Of a stretch of DNA of 8,895 nucleotides, positions 1 to 6,187 are shown piece by piece. Source of the stretch: Clostridiales bacterium (GTDB lineage Bacteria; Bacillota; Clostridia; Lachnospirales; CAG-274); NCBI GenBank assembly GCA_021203425.1, contig JAJQBF010000042.1:1-8895 (forward strand). The letters run 5' to 3'. The notes beneath the pieces are model-generated. The model worked only from the letters and a program-made list of their open reading frames with translations, was not told the DNA's origin and made no database searches. The first letter of the stretch is position 1, and the number at the start of each line of letters is the position of its first letter. Position numbers and translations under genes: made by a program.

Positions 1-48
1 CAAATAAATATATGTAAAAATTTTTATTAGACCCACTTTTTTAATCAT
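1..48 (-). CDS. Start of an unidentified gene, cut by the left window edge
   Basis: An ATG at 48-46 is preceded by AAGGGGAG (61-54) at a 5-base distance, a reasonable ribosome binding site. The frame stays open to the window edge and gives 16 residues, MIKKVGLIKIFTYIYL. The lysine-rich start followed by a hydrophobic stretch is what a signal peptide or a first membrane helix looks like, but 16 residues cannot identify a family. It lies 54 bases downstream of the DUF1294 gene on the same strand with no terminator between them, so it may be a further operon member. It could also be a chance open frame. Confidence 0.5.
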   Translation of the reverse strand, partial: MIKKVGLIKIFTYIYL

Positions 49-102
49 AAAAACTCCCCTTCTCTCCTTGACAATCTTACTGCCTTAAACACAAACTGCA
101 CA

Positions 103-393
103 TCAATGATTAACAAAAAGCGAAACCGATGCAAACAGGCTTATATAATTATGAATAAGAAACAGATGTATAAGAAGTGCTAAGGTAAACATAAGATAGA
201 ACTTCGGCTTTCTGATTTTATGTCTGAAAACAAACATACCGAGAAAACCTCCCAATGCACCGCCTAAAAATGCCGTTACATATAAGGAGGCTTCCGGTAT
301 TCTCCATTTGTGGTGAACTGCCTTATATTTATCAACCCCCATTTTTGCAAAAAGGAAAAGATTAATAAAGACATAGTATAACAAAAGTATCAT
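103..393 (-). CDS. DUF1294 family small membrane protein
   Basis: This is a 96-residue integral membrane protein of the DUF1294 family, whose function is unknown. Family hallmarks visible are the first helix (about residues 2-19) followed by VDKYKA (20-25), KWRIPE (29-34), the glycine-rich FLGGALGGFLGM segment (42-53), FRHK (56-59) and KPKFY (62-66), then a second hydrophobic helix (about 66-82). The chosen ATG at 393-391 overlaps the stop codon of the upstream mgsA-like gene as TAATG, which suggests translational reinitiation; no good ribosome binding site precedes it. A TTG at 414-412 would add seven residues (LEKYSKI) and has GAGG at a 10-base distance, so it remains an alternative. The family N-terminus normally begins close to the first helix, which favours the shorter form. 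Its place at the end of a cell-shape operon does not by itself show a role in morphogenesis. Confidence 0.85.
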   Translation of the reverse strand: MILLLYYVFINLFLFAKMGVDKYKAVHHKWRIPEASLYVTAFLGGALGGFLGMFVFRHKIRKPKFYLMFTLALLIHLFLIHNYISLFASVSLFVNH

Positions 394-788
394 TATCTTA
401 CTATATTTCTCCAATCAAGGTCGCCTCTGTCAAGAGCCAGCAAAAGAATCTCGGCAGTGGCTAAATTTGTAGCAACGGGAATATTATGCATATCGCAAAG
501 CCTTAAGGCACTATGTATGTCAGGCTCATAATTCTTAGGTGCAACGGGATCCCTAAGGAAAATAACCATGTCTATATCGTTGCTTGAAATTTGAGCCGAA
601 AGCTGCTCTTCTCCGCCTAAGTGACCTGCCAGATATTTGTTTACAGGCAGATTTGATGTTTCTTCAACAAGGGTACCTGTTGTACCTGTTGCAAAAAGAG
701 TATGCTTACAGAGTATATGTCTGTATGCGATACACAAATTCTCCATTAAAATTTTCTTGTTGTCATGTGCTACTAATGCGATGTTCAA
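393..788 (-). CDS. mgsA: Methylglyoxal synthase family protein (MgsA-like)
   Basis: This 131-residue protein has the methylglyoxal synthase fold. The enzyme family converts dihydroxyacetone phosphate to methylglyoxal and phosphate in the cytoplasm. Visible family features are IALVAHD (3-9), the phosphate-binding ATGTTG (33-38), LAGHLGGEEQ (53-62), IDMVIFLRDP (72-81), EPD (88-90) and IPVATNLATAE (103-113). Aligned by eye to E. coli MgsA, His19, Lys23, Thr45/47/48, Gly66, Asp91 and Asp101 are matched by H8, K12, T34/36/37, G55, D80 and D90. However, catalytic Asp71 is E60, His98 is Y87 and Ser65 is A54. The protein ends well before the E. coli C-terminus (152 residues). The start is TTG at 788-786, backed by GAGGGGTGAT five bases upstream; the rodA stop lies inside that site. 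Family membership is secure, but enzyme activity is not established by the sequence. Confidence 0.85.
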   Translation of the reverse strand: MNIALVAHDNKKILMENLCIAYRHILCKHTLFATGTTGTLVEETSNLPVNKYLAGHLGGEEQLSAQISSNDIDMVIFLRDPVAPKNYEPDIHSALRLCDMHNIPVATNLATAEILLLALDRGDLDWRNIVR

Positions 789-793
789 ATTTA

Positions 794-803
794 ATCACCC
801 CTC
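794..803 (-). promoter_or_regulatory. Ribosome binding site that fixes the TTG start of the mgsA-like gene
   Basis: On the minus strand the site reads GAGGGGTGAT, a close match to the anti-Shine-Dalgarno complement AAGGAGGTGAT, five bases before TTG (788-786). The rodA stop codon TGA (797-795) is part of the site, so the two genes are probably translationally coupled. No in-frame ATG is available until codon 15. Confidence 0.75.
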
Positions 804-1922
804 AAACATTGATTTTTGTTTATTCATCCCCACATTAAGTACAAGACCGATGCCAATCATATTTGCCCAAAGAGAGCTTCCTCCGTAGCTTACAAAAGGA
901 AGGGGCATACCCGTATTGGGCAAAACTCCCGTTGTTACGCCGACGTTGACAAAGGCTTGGAAGGCTATCATGCCTGCAACCCCACAGGCTAAAAGTCTTC
1001 CCAAATTATCTGCGGCGTTCATTCCCTTAAAAATACACTTTGAAATAATAAGAAAAAGAAGGATAAGAACACCGATACAGCCGAGAAAACCGAACTCCTC
1101 CCCTATGACGGAAAAAATAAAGTCATTGTGAGATTCGGGCAGATAACTAAGCTGATTTATTGTGCCGTTGTAAAGTCCCTTGCCTTTAAGCCCTCCCGAG
1201 CCGATAGCCCATATTGAATTTTTTGTTTGATATAAGGTCGGGTCGGCGCTTGTTATGTCTCCCGAGAAGAAAGCCACAAGTCTGTTTAACTGGTAGCTGT
1301 CCAGAAACTTGCCTAAAATCATATGTTCGTCCGACTTTATATCTATAAACAAAATTACAGCCACGGGAATAATAATTCCCAGACAAACAAAAATATAAGT
1401 TCTGTTTAGTCCTCCGCAAAAAAGCATAATCAGCGCAATGGCAATTATAACCAAGCTGGCTGAAAGGGAAGGCTGAATTTTAATAAGCACGGCAGGTACA
1501 GCGCTCATTACGGCTACATACAACAGTACACTTATATTATCAATCTTTTCAGCAGATTTGTCAATAAATTTTGCTAAACAAATTATAATAAAAATTTTGG
1601 CAAATTCCGAAGGCTGAATACCGAATATCCATCTTGACACACCGTCGCCGCTGCCGAAAAGCAAAACGGCAATAAGAAGGATAATATTTATAATATATAT
1701 GGGTATCCAAAGGCCGCAAATAAAGTGATAATCAATAAATGACACAAGAAACATAAGTATAAGCCCTGTGGCAAACCATATTATCTGACTGACAGCCTCT
1801 CCCTGAAAACCGTATATATTTGTTCGTGTTGCGCTGCTTATTGCTATTATGCCGAAAATTACCAAAGCCGCCACAAGTACAACAAGCGTTATATCAAAGG
1901 AATGTTTGTTTCTTGAATACAT
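795..1922 (-). CDS. rodA: SEDS peptidoglycan glycosyltransferase RodA
   Basis: This 375-residue polytopic protein of the FtsW/RodA/SpoVE (SEDS) family polymerises lipid II into glycan strands in the membrane, working with a class B PBP, here most likely the PBP2 encoded upstream. Family signatures are SRWI (96-99) followed by QPSEFAK (103-109), the extracellular-loop segment ESHNDFIF (263-270) with the invariant Asp at 267, EEFG (275-278), and the C-terminal TGVLPNTGMPLPFVSYGGSS region (331-350). About ten hydrophobic helices can be seen. The usual QPDLGT motif is QPSLSA here (150-155). RodA is preferred over FtsW or SpoVE because the gene sits with mreBCD, mrdA and min rather than with mur/fts genes. 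The ATG at 1922-1920 follows AAGGG (1935-1931) by eight bases, and minE ends 16 bases upstream. Confidence 0.92.
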   Translation of the reverse strand: MYSRNKHSFDITLVVLVAALVIFGIIAISSATRTNIYGFQGEAVSQIIWFATGLILMFLVSFIDYHFICGLWIPIYIINIILLIAVLLFGSGDGVSRWIFGIQPSEFAKIFIIICLAKFIDKSAEKIDNISVLLYVAVMSAVPAVLIKIQPSLSASLVIIAIALIMLFCGGLNRTYIFVCLGIIIPVAVILFIDIKSDEHMILGKFLDSYQLNRLVAFFSGDITSADPTLYQTKNSIWAIGSGGLKGKGLYNGTINQLSYLPESHNDFIFSVIGEEFGFLGCIGVLILLFLIISKCIFKGMNAADNLGRLLACGVAGMIAFQAFVNVGVTTGVLPNTGMPLPFVSYGGSSLWANMIGIGLVLNVGMNKQKSMFEG

Positions 1923-1938
1923 ATCTGTTACCCTTATT

Positions 1939-2199
1939 TCATTTAGATTCGTTAAACAGTGTTATTATGGGAATTTTTGCATAAAGGACGGGGTTTTCCT
2001 CCCCTTCTTCCCGGGATATATGTATGTCTGTTTCACTTCTGTCATATTCCATATAGTTTGAAACCGCCGAAAGTATATCCTCTCCCAAACCCTCAATCAT
2101 TTCGCAGGAGCAGTTTGTCCTGTCTTTAACAAGGGCTCTGTTAAGCCTTTCAAACGCAATATCCTTTGAATCAGACCTTTTACTAAACAATTTTAACAT
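1939..2199 (-). CDS. minE: Cell division topological specificity factor MinE
   Basis: This 86-residue MinE stimulates the MinD ATPase and releases MinD from the membrane, which generates the Min gradient or oscillation that keeps Z-rings away from the poles. The N-terminus MLKLFSKR (1-8) resembles the amphipathic membrane-targeting segment. DIAFERLNRALVKDR (13-27) matches the MinD-contacting helix of E. coli MinE. Residues from about 34 to 79 (including LGEDILSAVSNYMEYD and NPVLYAKIPI) form the dimeric topological-specificity domain. I chose the ATG at 2199-2197. A TTG at 2223-2221 in the same frame would add eight residues, but it overlaps the end of minD and the ribosome binding site AAAAGGAG lies downstream of it. 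With the ATG start, minD and minE are separated by 16 bases. Length and domain order are normal for the family. Confidence 0.93.
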   Translation of the reverse strand: MLKLFSKRSDSKDIAFERLNRALVKDRTNCSCEMIEGLGEDILSAVSNYMEYDRSETDIHISREEGEENPVLYAKIPIITLFNESK

Positions 2200-2209
2200 T
2201 TGTTTAAGA

Positions 2210-2217
2210 CTCCTTTT
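2210..2217 (-). promoter_or_regulatory. Ribosome binding site that fixes the minE start
   Basis: AAAAGGAG on the minus strand directly overlaps the minD stop codon (TAA, 2218-2216) and sits 10 bases before the ATG at 2199-2197. It supports that ATG over the upstream TTG at 2223-2221, which would place the site inside the coding sequence. Confidence 0.75.
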
Positions 2218-3010
2218 ATGCAAAAATTCGTTTTAACCGGTTTAAAAGACCGACCTTTTTCTTTTTTTCAAGGTCAAGAAAAGGTACGTCTTCGCCGGTT
2301 ATTCTTTTTACAATATTTTTATATGCCACTCCGGCTGTGGAATTCGGGTTAAGCACAACAGGTATGCCCTTGTTTGAGGCAATTATGACTTCAGCCTCGT
2401 CGGGTATAACCCCTATGGCGTCTATCCCCAAAATTTCTTTTATGTCTCCTATATTGAGCATATCTCCGCTTTTTGTCATTTCGGGTCTTACCCTGTTTAA
2501 AACAAGCTTAGGCTCTCTTATTCCGCCTTCGCCCAAAAGCCCTATTATCCTATCGGCATCTCTTACCGCCGAAACCTCGGGCACAGTCACCACAATAGCC
2601 ATATCGGCGCCGGCAACGGCATTTTTAAAGCCCTGTTCGATCCCCGCAGGGCAGTCTATTATAACATAATCATAGCTGTCCTTAAGCTCTCCGCAGAGTT
2701 TTGCCATCTGCTCCGGAGTAACCGCCGATTTGTCTTTTGTCTGGGCAGCAGGCAGAAGAGACATATTTTCATATTTCCTGTCGGTTATTACGGCTTCGCT
2801 TAAACGGCAGTTTCCGCTTACAACGTCTACAAGGTCATATATAATTCTGTCTTCCATACCTACAATAACGTCTAAATTTCTGAGCCCTATATCGGCGTCG
2901 ATAAGAAGAACTTTCTTCCCCAGTTCTGCCAGCCCCGTGCCTATATTTGCGGAGGTGGTGGTTTTTCCGACACCGCCCTTTCCCGATGTTATAGCTATAA
3001 CCTTGCCCAT
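2216..3010 (-). CDS. minD: Septum site-determining ATPase MinD
   Basis: This 264-residue ParA/MinD-family ATPase binds the membrane in its ATP-bound dimeric form and recruits MinC and MinE. The deviant Walker A is SGKGGVGKTT (9-18), with signature Lys11 and Lys16. Switch I is LLIDADIGLRNLD (35-47), and the Walker B region is YVIIDCPAG (115-123) with Asp119. The C-terminus, from about KKKKVGLL (249-256) to the end, is a basic amphipathic helix typical of the MinD membrane-targeting sequence. The ATG at 3010-3008 is preceded by a perfect AAGGAGG at a 7-base distance. Unlike most genes here, it follows a 145-base gap rather than a tight junction. minC, the usual upstream partner, is absent from that gap. 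MinD rather than the related FlhG or ParA is clear from the membrane-targeting tail and the adjacent minE. Confidence 0.96.
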   Translation of the reverse strand: MGKVIAITSGKGGVGKTTTSANIGTGLAELGKKVLLIDADIGLRNLDVIVGMEDRIIYDLVDVVSGNCRLSEAVITDRKYENMSLLPAAQTKDKSAVTPEQMAKLCGELKDSYDYVIIDCPAGIEQGFKNAVAGADMAIVVTVPEVSAVRDADRIIGLLGEGGIREPKLVLNRVRPEMTKSGDMLNIGDIKEILGIDAIGVIPDEAEVIIASNKGIPVVLNPNSTAGVAYKNIVKRITGEDVPFLDLEKKKKVGLLNRLKRIFA

Positions 3011-3017
3011 ATTCTTT

Positions 3018-3024
3018 CCTCCTT
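3018..3024 (-). promoter_or_regulatory. minD ribosome binding site
   Basis: AAGGAGG on the minus strand is seven bases upstream of the minD ATG. It is a full match to the Shine-Dalgarno core and the strongest in the right half of the operon, consistent with independent translation initiation after the long gap. Confidence 0.85.
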
Positions 3025-3057
3025 ATGTTTTCCGTCAGCAGCTATAACTTGCTACTT

Positions 3058-3082
3058 GGAAATGCTGAGTTAAATCATTTCC
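3058..3082 (-). other. Hairpin in the minD leader
   Basis: GGAAATG (3058-3064) and CATTTCC (3076-3082) are a perfect 7-base inverted repeat with an 11-base loop. It lies about 34 bases upstream of the minD ribosome binding site and downstream of the candidate promoter, so it would be in the leader transcript. There is no following U-run, so it is not an intrinsic terminator. It could be a leader structure that affects mRNA stability, or an operator; it could also be chance. Confidence 0.4.
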
Positions 3083-3117
3083 TTATAAACATTTTAACAG
3101 AAATCCCGAACCGTTTC

Positions 3118-3145
3118 ATTATAAATCATACGCAAAAAAAGCCAA
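3118..3145 (-). promoter_or_regulatory. Candidate sigma-A type promoter for minD-minE-rodA
   Basis: On the minus strand, TTGGCT (3145-3140) and a perfect TATAAT (3123-3118) are separated by 16 bases. The -35 matches four of six consensus positions and the -10 all six. It starts 11 bases after the mrdA stop and would give a leader of roughly 100 bases before minD. This placement fits a secondary promoter inside the operon. There is no experimental support, and AT-rich gaps give false matches. Confidence 0.5.
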
Positions 3146-3155
3146 AAACGATTTA

Positions 3156-5648
3156 TTAACGGGTTAATGTATTATAATATTCCTTCTGAACTGCAGACTC
3201 CGTATTCATATAGCGGCTGATTATTTTTTTAGCCAAATTAGGCGCAGGACCTGTAGCCGAGTCATTTCCGAAGGGAATTATTATTGTTACGCTGATTTTC
3301 GGATCATCATAAGGGGCATAGCCTACAAAAATCGTATGTTCGGCTCTTGTGGTTGACTCCTGAGCCGTTCCCGATTTTACGGCAACGTCCACGTCAAAAT
3401 CAGAAAAATATTTTCTCAGTGTACCGCTTGAGCCATGCCCAACCTGATACATACCCTGATGAACAGTATCTACATTATCGGGGTCAAGCTCCAGGTCAAG
3501 TTCCAAATTAGGTACATAAGTATATATATTTTCCGAGGCGTCATAGTTCGTTACCTTGTCAAGGAAGTGAAGTGAATAGCGTTTTCCTCCGTTTGCTACT
3601 GTTGCCACATATTTATTAAGAGTAGCGTTTGTATAGTTATTATAAGACTGACCTATGCCTGTTCTTATAGTGTCGCCTTCATACCACTCCGACTCTGATT
3701 CATCGGCATCGGGATAGCGCTGTTCATATATATATTTTTTATAAGCCGGAGAAGAAATATTTGTGGGGTAGTCTCCCCTTGAATCATAAAGCTCATATAT
3801 TTCAACCCCTGTAGAGTCGTTTAAGCCGAACTTTTCCATATATTCGTTTATAGACTCTATGCCCATTCTGTAGCTCAGCTCATAAAAGAAATAATTACAG
3901 GAAACTTCAAGGGCTTTAGTGGGGCTTACCGAGCCGTGGGAACCGTTTCCTTCCCCTATCCAACAGCGTGCATAGGGCTTTCCTGCCTTTGTAAATGTAC
4001 CCTTGTCATAAATTGTCGTATTTCTTCCTATAATCCCTTTTTCCAAACCGGCAAAAAGTGTTATCATTTTAAAGGTTGAACCGGGGGCTCTCGGCTCCGT
4101 AAAGGGTCTGTTTACAAGAGGTGTCGAAGAGTCCTGTCTCAGCATATTGTAATATGAATTGTTGAATTTGTTTACAAGCTCGTTATTGTCATATGAAGGG
4201 TAAGAAACCGAAACGAGAATATCTCCCGTATTGACATCGCTTACCACTACGGAGCCTGTACAGGGATCCATCTTTGTTTGAGACGGCTCCATTGTTCCGT
4301 CTTCAAGCATACCTATAACCGCCGTTGTAGCGCTTATCTCTCCGTTTTCAAGCCGTTCATGCCAGCTGCTTGTTATGTCAAGAGAACCCTGTTCAAACAT
4401 ACAGAGAAGAAGTTCTCTTACGGTAATGTTTCCGGAGGATATTCCCTCGGCTAAAAGTTCCCCTGCCGAAGAGCTGTCTTCCATAACCGTTGAATCGGTT
4501 TCTCTTAAGAAATCGCCTAAATGAAGACTGTAGCCGCTGTCTGCCTTCAAAAGTTCATCTATGTTTATGGCGCCCCCTTCGGCCATAGCCTCGCCCATTT
4601 TTGTTATCGAAAATGTATAATCATCACTGTTGCCCGTCAGACGGCTTACAAGAGTCGTGGCAAGAACCTCTTTCAGGTCGTTATAGGCACCTTCCTGAAG
4701 TTCGGCATCAAGTGTAAGGTAAACATTGTTTCCCGGTACGGGAGCAACCGAACCCTCGGAGTAGGTTGAAATTCTCCGCCCTACGCTGTCTACTTCAACA
4801 AGCTCAGTACCGTCTGTTCCGTTAAGTTCAAGTTCAAAGGCTTTTTCGATACCGTCCTGACCTATAATATCATTCATTGTATAGCCGTATTTTTCATATT
4901 CTTCAAGCTGGGTATCGGAAATTGTTCTTATATAGCCCAAAATATGTGAAAAAAGCTCTCCTCCGGGATATCTTCTTAAAGATTCCGCATCTATATATAC
5001 ACAGGGGTAATCGGAAGAATTTTCCTCCAAATATGATATGGTTTCCTGTGAAACGTCCTTTGAAATAACAACGGGAACATATTTGGAATAGCGCTGTCTG
5101 TACATTGTTGCCCTGACGGAAATGATTCTTCTTGCCTCGGCATCGTCTAAAGACGGGTCTATTTCAAAAGTATCTCTTAAAGCATAAAAACACTCTGAGG
5201 CGTTCAGCCCTTCGTCAAGCCCCATATCCTTTTTCCAGCGTTTTTCCTGTGTTTCCGAGCCGTCATAAAGAAATGTATAGGGCTTTTCCTCCGAAATGGG
5301 AAAATCGTCTTCAACCTCTTCTCCTCTTTCTTCAAGAGTATTCACCAAAGAATAAATAACTTCATTAAGATTGTCAACGCTTACGCTTGCGTCCATATTT
5401 ACAGTCCAGGAAGAAAAATTTTCCGCAAGAGGTCTGCCCAGATAATCATAAATAGTTCCTCTGGGGGCGGTTACGGAAATTTCCTTTACGGTTGTTCCCT
5501 GAATCTGGGAATTATAATAATCGCCGCTTATAATTTGCAGACTGTAAAGACGGCATACCAATATAAAAAATAAAATAAAAGTTCCCGTCAAAACTACAGC
5601 GGGCCGAAAAGCCGGTGAATCGGCAATTCTCCTTAAATTATCAAACAT
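3156..5648 (-). CDS. mrdA: Penicillin-binding protein 2, elongation-specific transpeptidase
   Basis: This 830-residue class B PBP is anchored by one N-terminal helix (about residues 17-39) and cross-links peptidoglycan outside the membrane, with RodA as its partner polymerase. The dimerisation/pedestal domain shows APRGTIYDYLGRPLAEN (61-77), PGGELFSHILGYI (228-240) and QDGIEKAFE (264-272). The transpeptidase domain holds the active-site STFK (524-527, Ser524), SCN (583-585) and KSGTAQE (758-764). Between the LTLDAELQ segment (311-318) and GSVVVSDVNTGDIL (465-478) there are about 125 extra residues (333-460) not present in typical PBP2 proteins, which makes the protein longer than the usual 600-700. 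The ATG at 5648-5646 is preferred because GAGGTG (5660-5655) lies six bases upstream; a GTG at 5657-5655 would be inside that site. The mreD stop is 15 bases upstream. Placement after mreBCD supports the elongation PBP2 rather than the divisome FtsI. Confidence 0.94.
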   Translation of the reverse strand: MFDNLRRIADSPAFRPAVVLTGTFILFFILVCRLYSLQIISGDYYNSQIQGTTVKEISVTAPRGTIYDYLGRPLAENFSSWTVNMDASVSVDNLNEVIYSLVNTLEERGEEVEDDFPISEEKPYTFLYDGSETQEKRWKKDMGLDEGLNASECFYALRDTFEIDPSLDDAEARRIISVRATMYRQRYSKYVPVVISKDVSQETISYLEENSSDYPCVYIDAESLRRYPGGELFSHILGYIRTISDTQLEEYEKYGYTMNDIIGQDGIEKAFELELNGTDGTELVEVDSVGRRISTYSEGSVAPVPGNNVYLTLDAELQEGAYNDLKEVLATTLVSRLTGNSDDYTFSITKMGEAMAEGGAINIDELLKADSGYSLHLGDFLRETDSTVMEDSSSAGELLAEGISSGNITVRELLLCMFEQGSLDITSSWHERLENGEISATTAVIGMLEDGTMEPSQTKMDPCTGSVVVSDVNTGDILVSVSYPSYDNNELVNKFNNSYYNMLRQDSSTPLVNRPFTEPRAPGSTFKMITLFAGLEKGIIGRNTTIYDKGTFTKAGKPYARCWIGEGNGSHGSVSPTKALEVSCNYFFYELSYRMGIESINEYMEKFGLNDSTGVEIYELYDSRGDYPTNISSPAYKKYIYEQRYPDADESESEWYEGDTIRTGIGQSYNNYTNATLNKYVATVANGGKRYSLHFLDKVTNYDASENIYTYVPNLELDLELDPDNVDTVHQGMYQVGHGSSGTLRKYFSDFDVDVAVKSGTAQESTTRAEHTIFVGYAPYDDPKISVTIIIPFGNDSATGPAPNLAKKIISRYMNTESAVQKEYYNTLTR

Positions 5649-5654
5649 TTCATA

Positions 5655-5660
5655 CACCTC
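5655..5660 (-). promoter_or_regulatory. Ribosome binding site that fixes the mrdA start
   Basis: GAGGTG on the minus strand is six bases before the ATG at 5648-5646. Its last three bases are the alternative in-frame GTG (5657-5655), which therefore is unlikely to be the start. The mreD stop TAA (5666-5664) lies just upstream. Confidence 0.7.
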
Positions 5661-5663
5661 GCC

Positions 5664-6185
5664 TTAAAACAGTCTTCGTTGTTCACCGAAACGGTTATTA
5701 ATTATTTCGGTAACATAATATACAAGTCTGTATATAAAAGCCGAAACAAGCATGGTATAAACAAACTCTGGCAGCATTACAGATGTAAAAAAGCCCAGAA
5801 TATTAAAATAACCTCTCAAAAGTATGTTTAAAACATAAAACACAAGCGAAGAATAGAGATCCGCCGCAGCGCAAAGAGCTATTGGCAGGAAAAAGCTTTC
5901 CTTATAAAAGCCTTTAAAGAAACAGCCGCAGACAAAGGCTATTGAGGCATATATAAACATATGACAGCCCAAATAAAGGGAAAAGAAAGAATCCTGAAGA
6001 AGACCCGCAAAAAGCCCTGTCACAATTCCGTCAAATTCGCCCTGTATAAAGGCCACCGAAACAACTATTATCAAGGCTGTGTCGGGCTTTATACCCATAA
6101 TCGAAACAGCCTCGAAAACAGTTGTCTGAAATATAAAATTTATTATTATTACAACAAAATAAATAAGAAACCTGAAATATTTCAA
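5664..6185 (-). CDS. mreD: Rod shape-determining protein MreD
   Basis: This 173-residue, very hydrophobic membrane protein is a partner of MreC in the elongasome and helps connect MreB filaments to the wall-synthesis enzymes. About five to six membrane helices can be seen. The MreD-type segment IKPDTALIIVVSVAF (32-46) is followed by GIVTGLFAGLLQDSFF (53-68), which matches the family's G-x2-G-x2-x-G-x2-x-D pattern, and the final helix leads into a short basic tail (NRFGEQRRLF). The start is TTG at 6185-6183, preceded by AGGAG at a 7-base distance; the next in-frame ATG (codon 30) would remove the first helix. The mreC stop lies two bases upstream, so the two are almost certainly co-translated. 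Length and position between mreC and mrdA are typical. Sequence conservation in this family is low, so the context adds much of the certainty. Confidence 0.92.
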   Translation of the reverse strand: MKYFRFLIYFVVIIINFIFQTTVFEAVSIMGIKPDTALIIVVSVAFIQGEFDGIVTGLFAGLLQDSFFSLYLGCHMFIYASIAFVCGCFFKGFYKESFFLPIALCAAADLYSSLVFYVLNILLRGYFNILGFFTSVMLPEFVYTMLVSAFIYRLVYYVTEIINNRFGEQRRLF

Positions 6186-6187
6186 TT

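Larger units (their letters stand above)
3011..3155 (-). other. Intergenic gap between mrdA and minD where minC is expected
   Basis: This 145-base gap is by far the longest in the block. It contains the promoter candidate (3145-3118), the hairpin (3082-3058) and the minD ribosome binding site (3024-3018). An AT-rich palindrome ATTAACGGGTTAAT (3155-3168) spans the mrdA stop. On the minus strand it is followed by T-runs, but the stem is too weak to call a terminator. The longest ATG-started frame inside the gap is 14 codons. No recognisable remnant of minC is present, and the gap is too short to hold one. Confidence 0.8.

Noticed and set aside
68..96. TTGACA at 68-73 on the plus strand as a promoter
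   Set aside because: There is no -10 element at a 16-18 base distance and no plus-strand gene follows.
1186..1419. Minus-strand open frame inside rodA, and a similar one at 6031-6273 across mreC/mreD
   Set aside because: Both are in a different frame within well-supported membrane-protein genes, and their products show no family features.
2197..2223. Longer minE starting at TTG 2223
   Set aside because: It would overlap minD, put the AAAAGGAG site inside the gene and add residues before the normal MinE N-terminus.
3058..3082. Inverted repeat before minD as an intrinsic terminator
   Set aside because: The stem has no G/C-rich core and no T-run follows it on the minus strand.
3075..3119. 14-codon frame (MKRFGISVKMFIRK) in the minD leader
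   Set aside because: It has no ribosome binding site, its ATG overlaps the candidate -10 element, and such a short frame is expected by chance. It does not resemble a minC remnant.
3155..3168. Palindrome at the mrdA stop followed by T-runs as a terminator
   Set aside because: The stem is only five to six mostly A/T pairs with a minimal loop, and the T-runs are interrupted by GGC, so efficient termination is doubtful.
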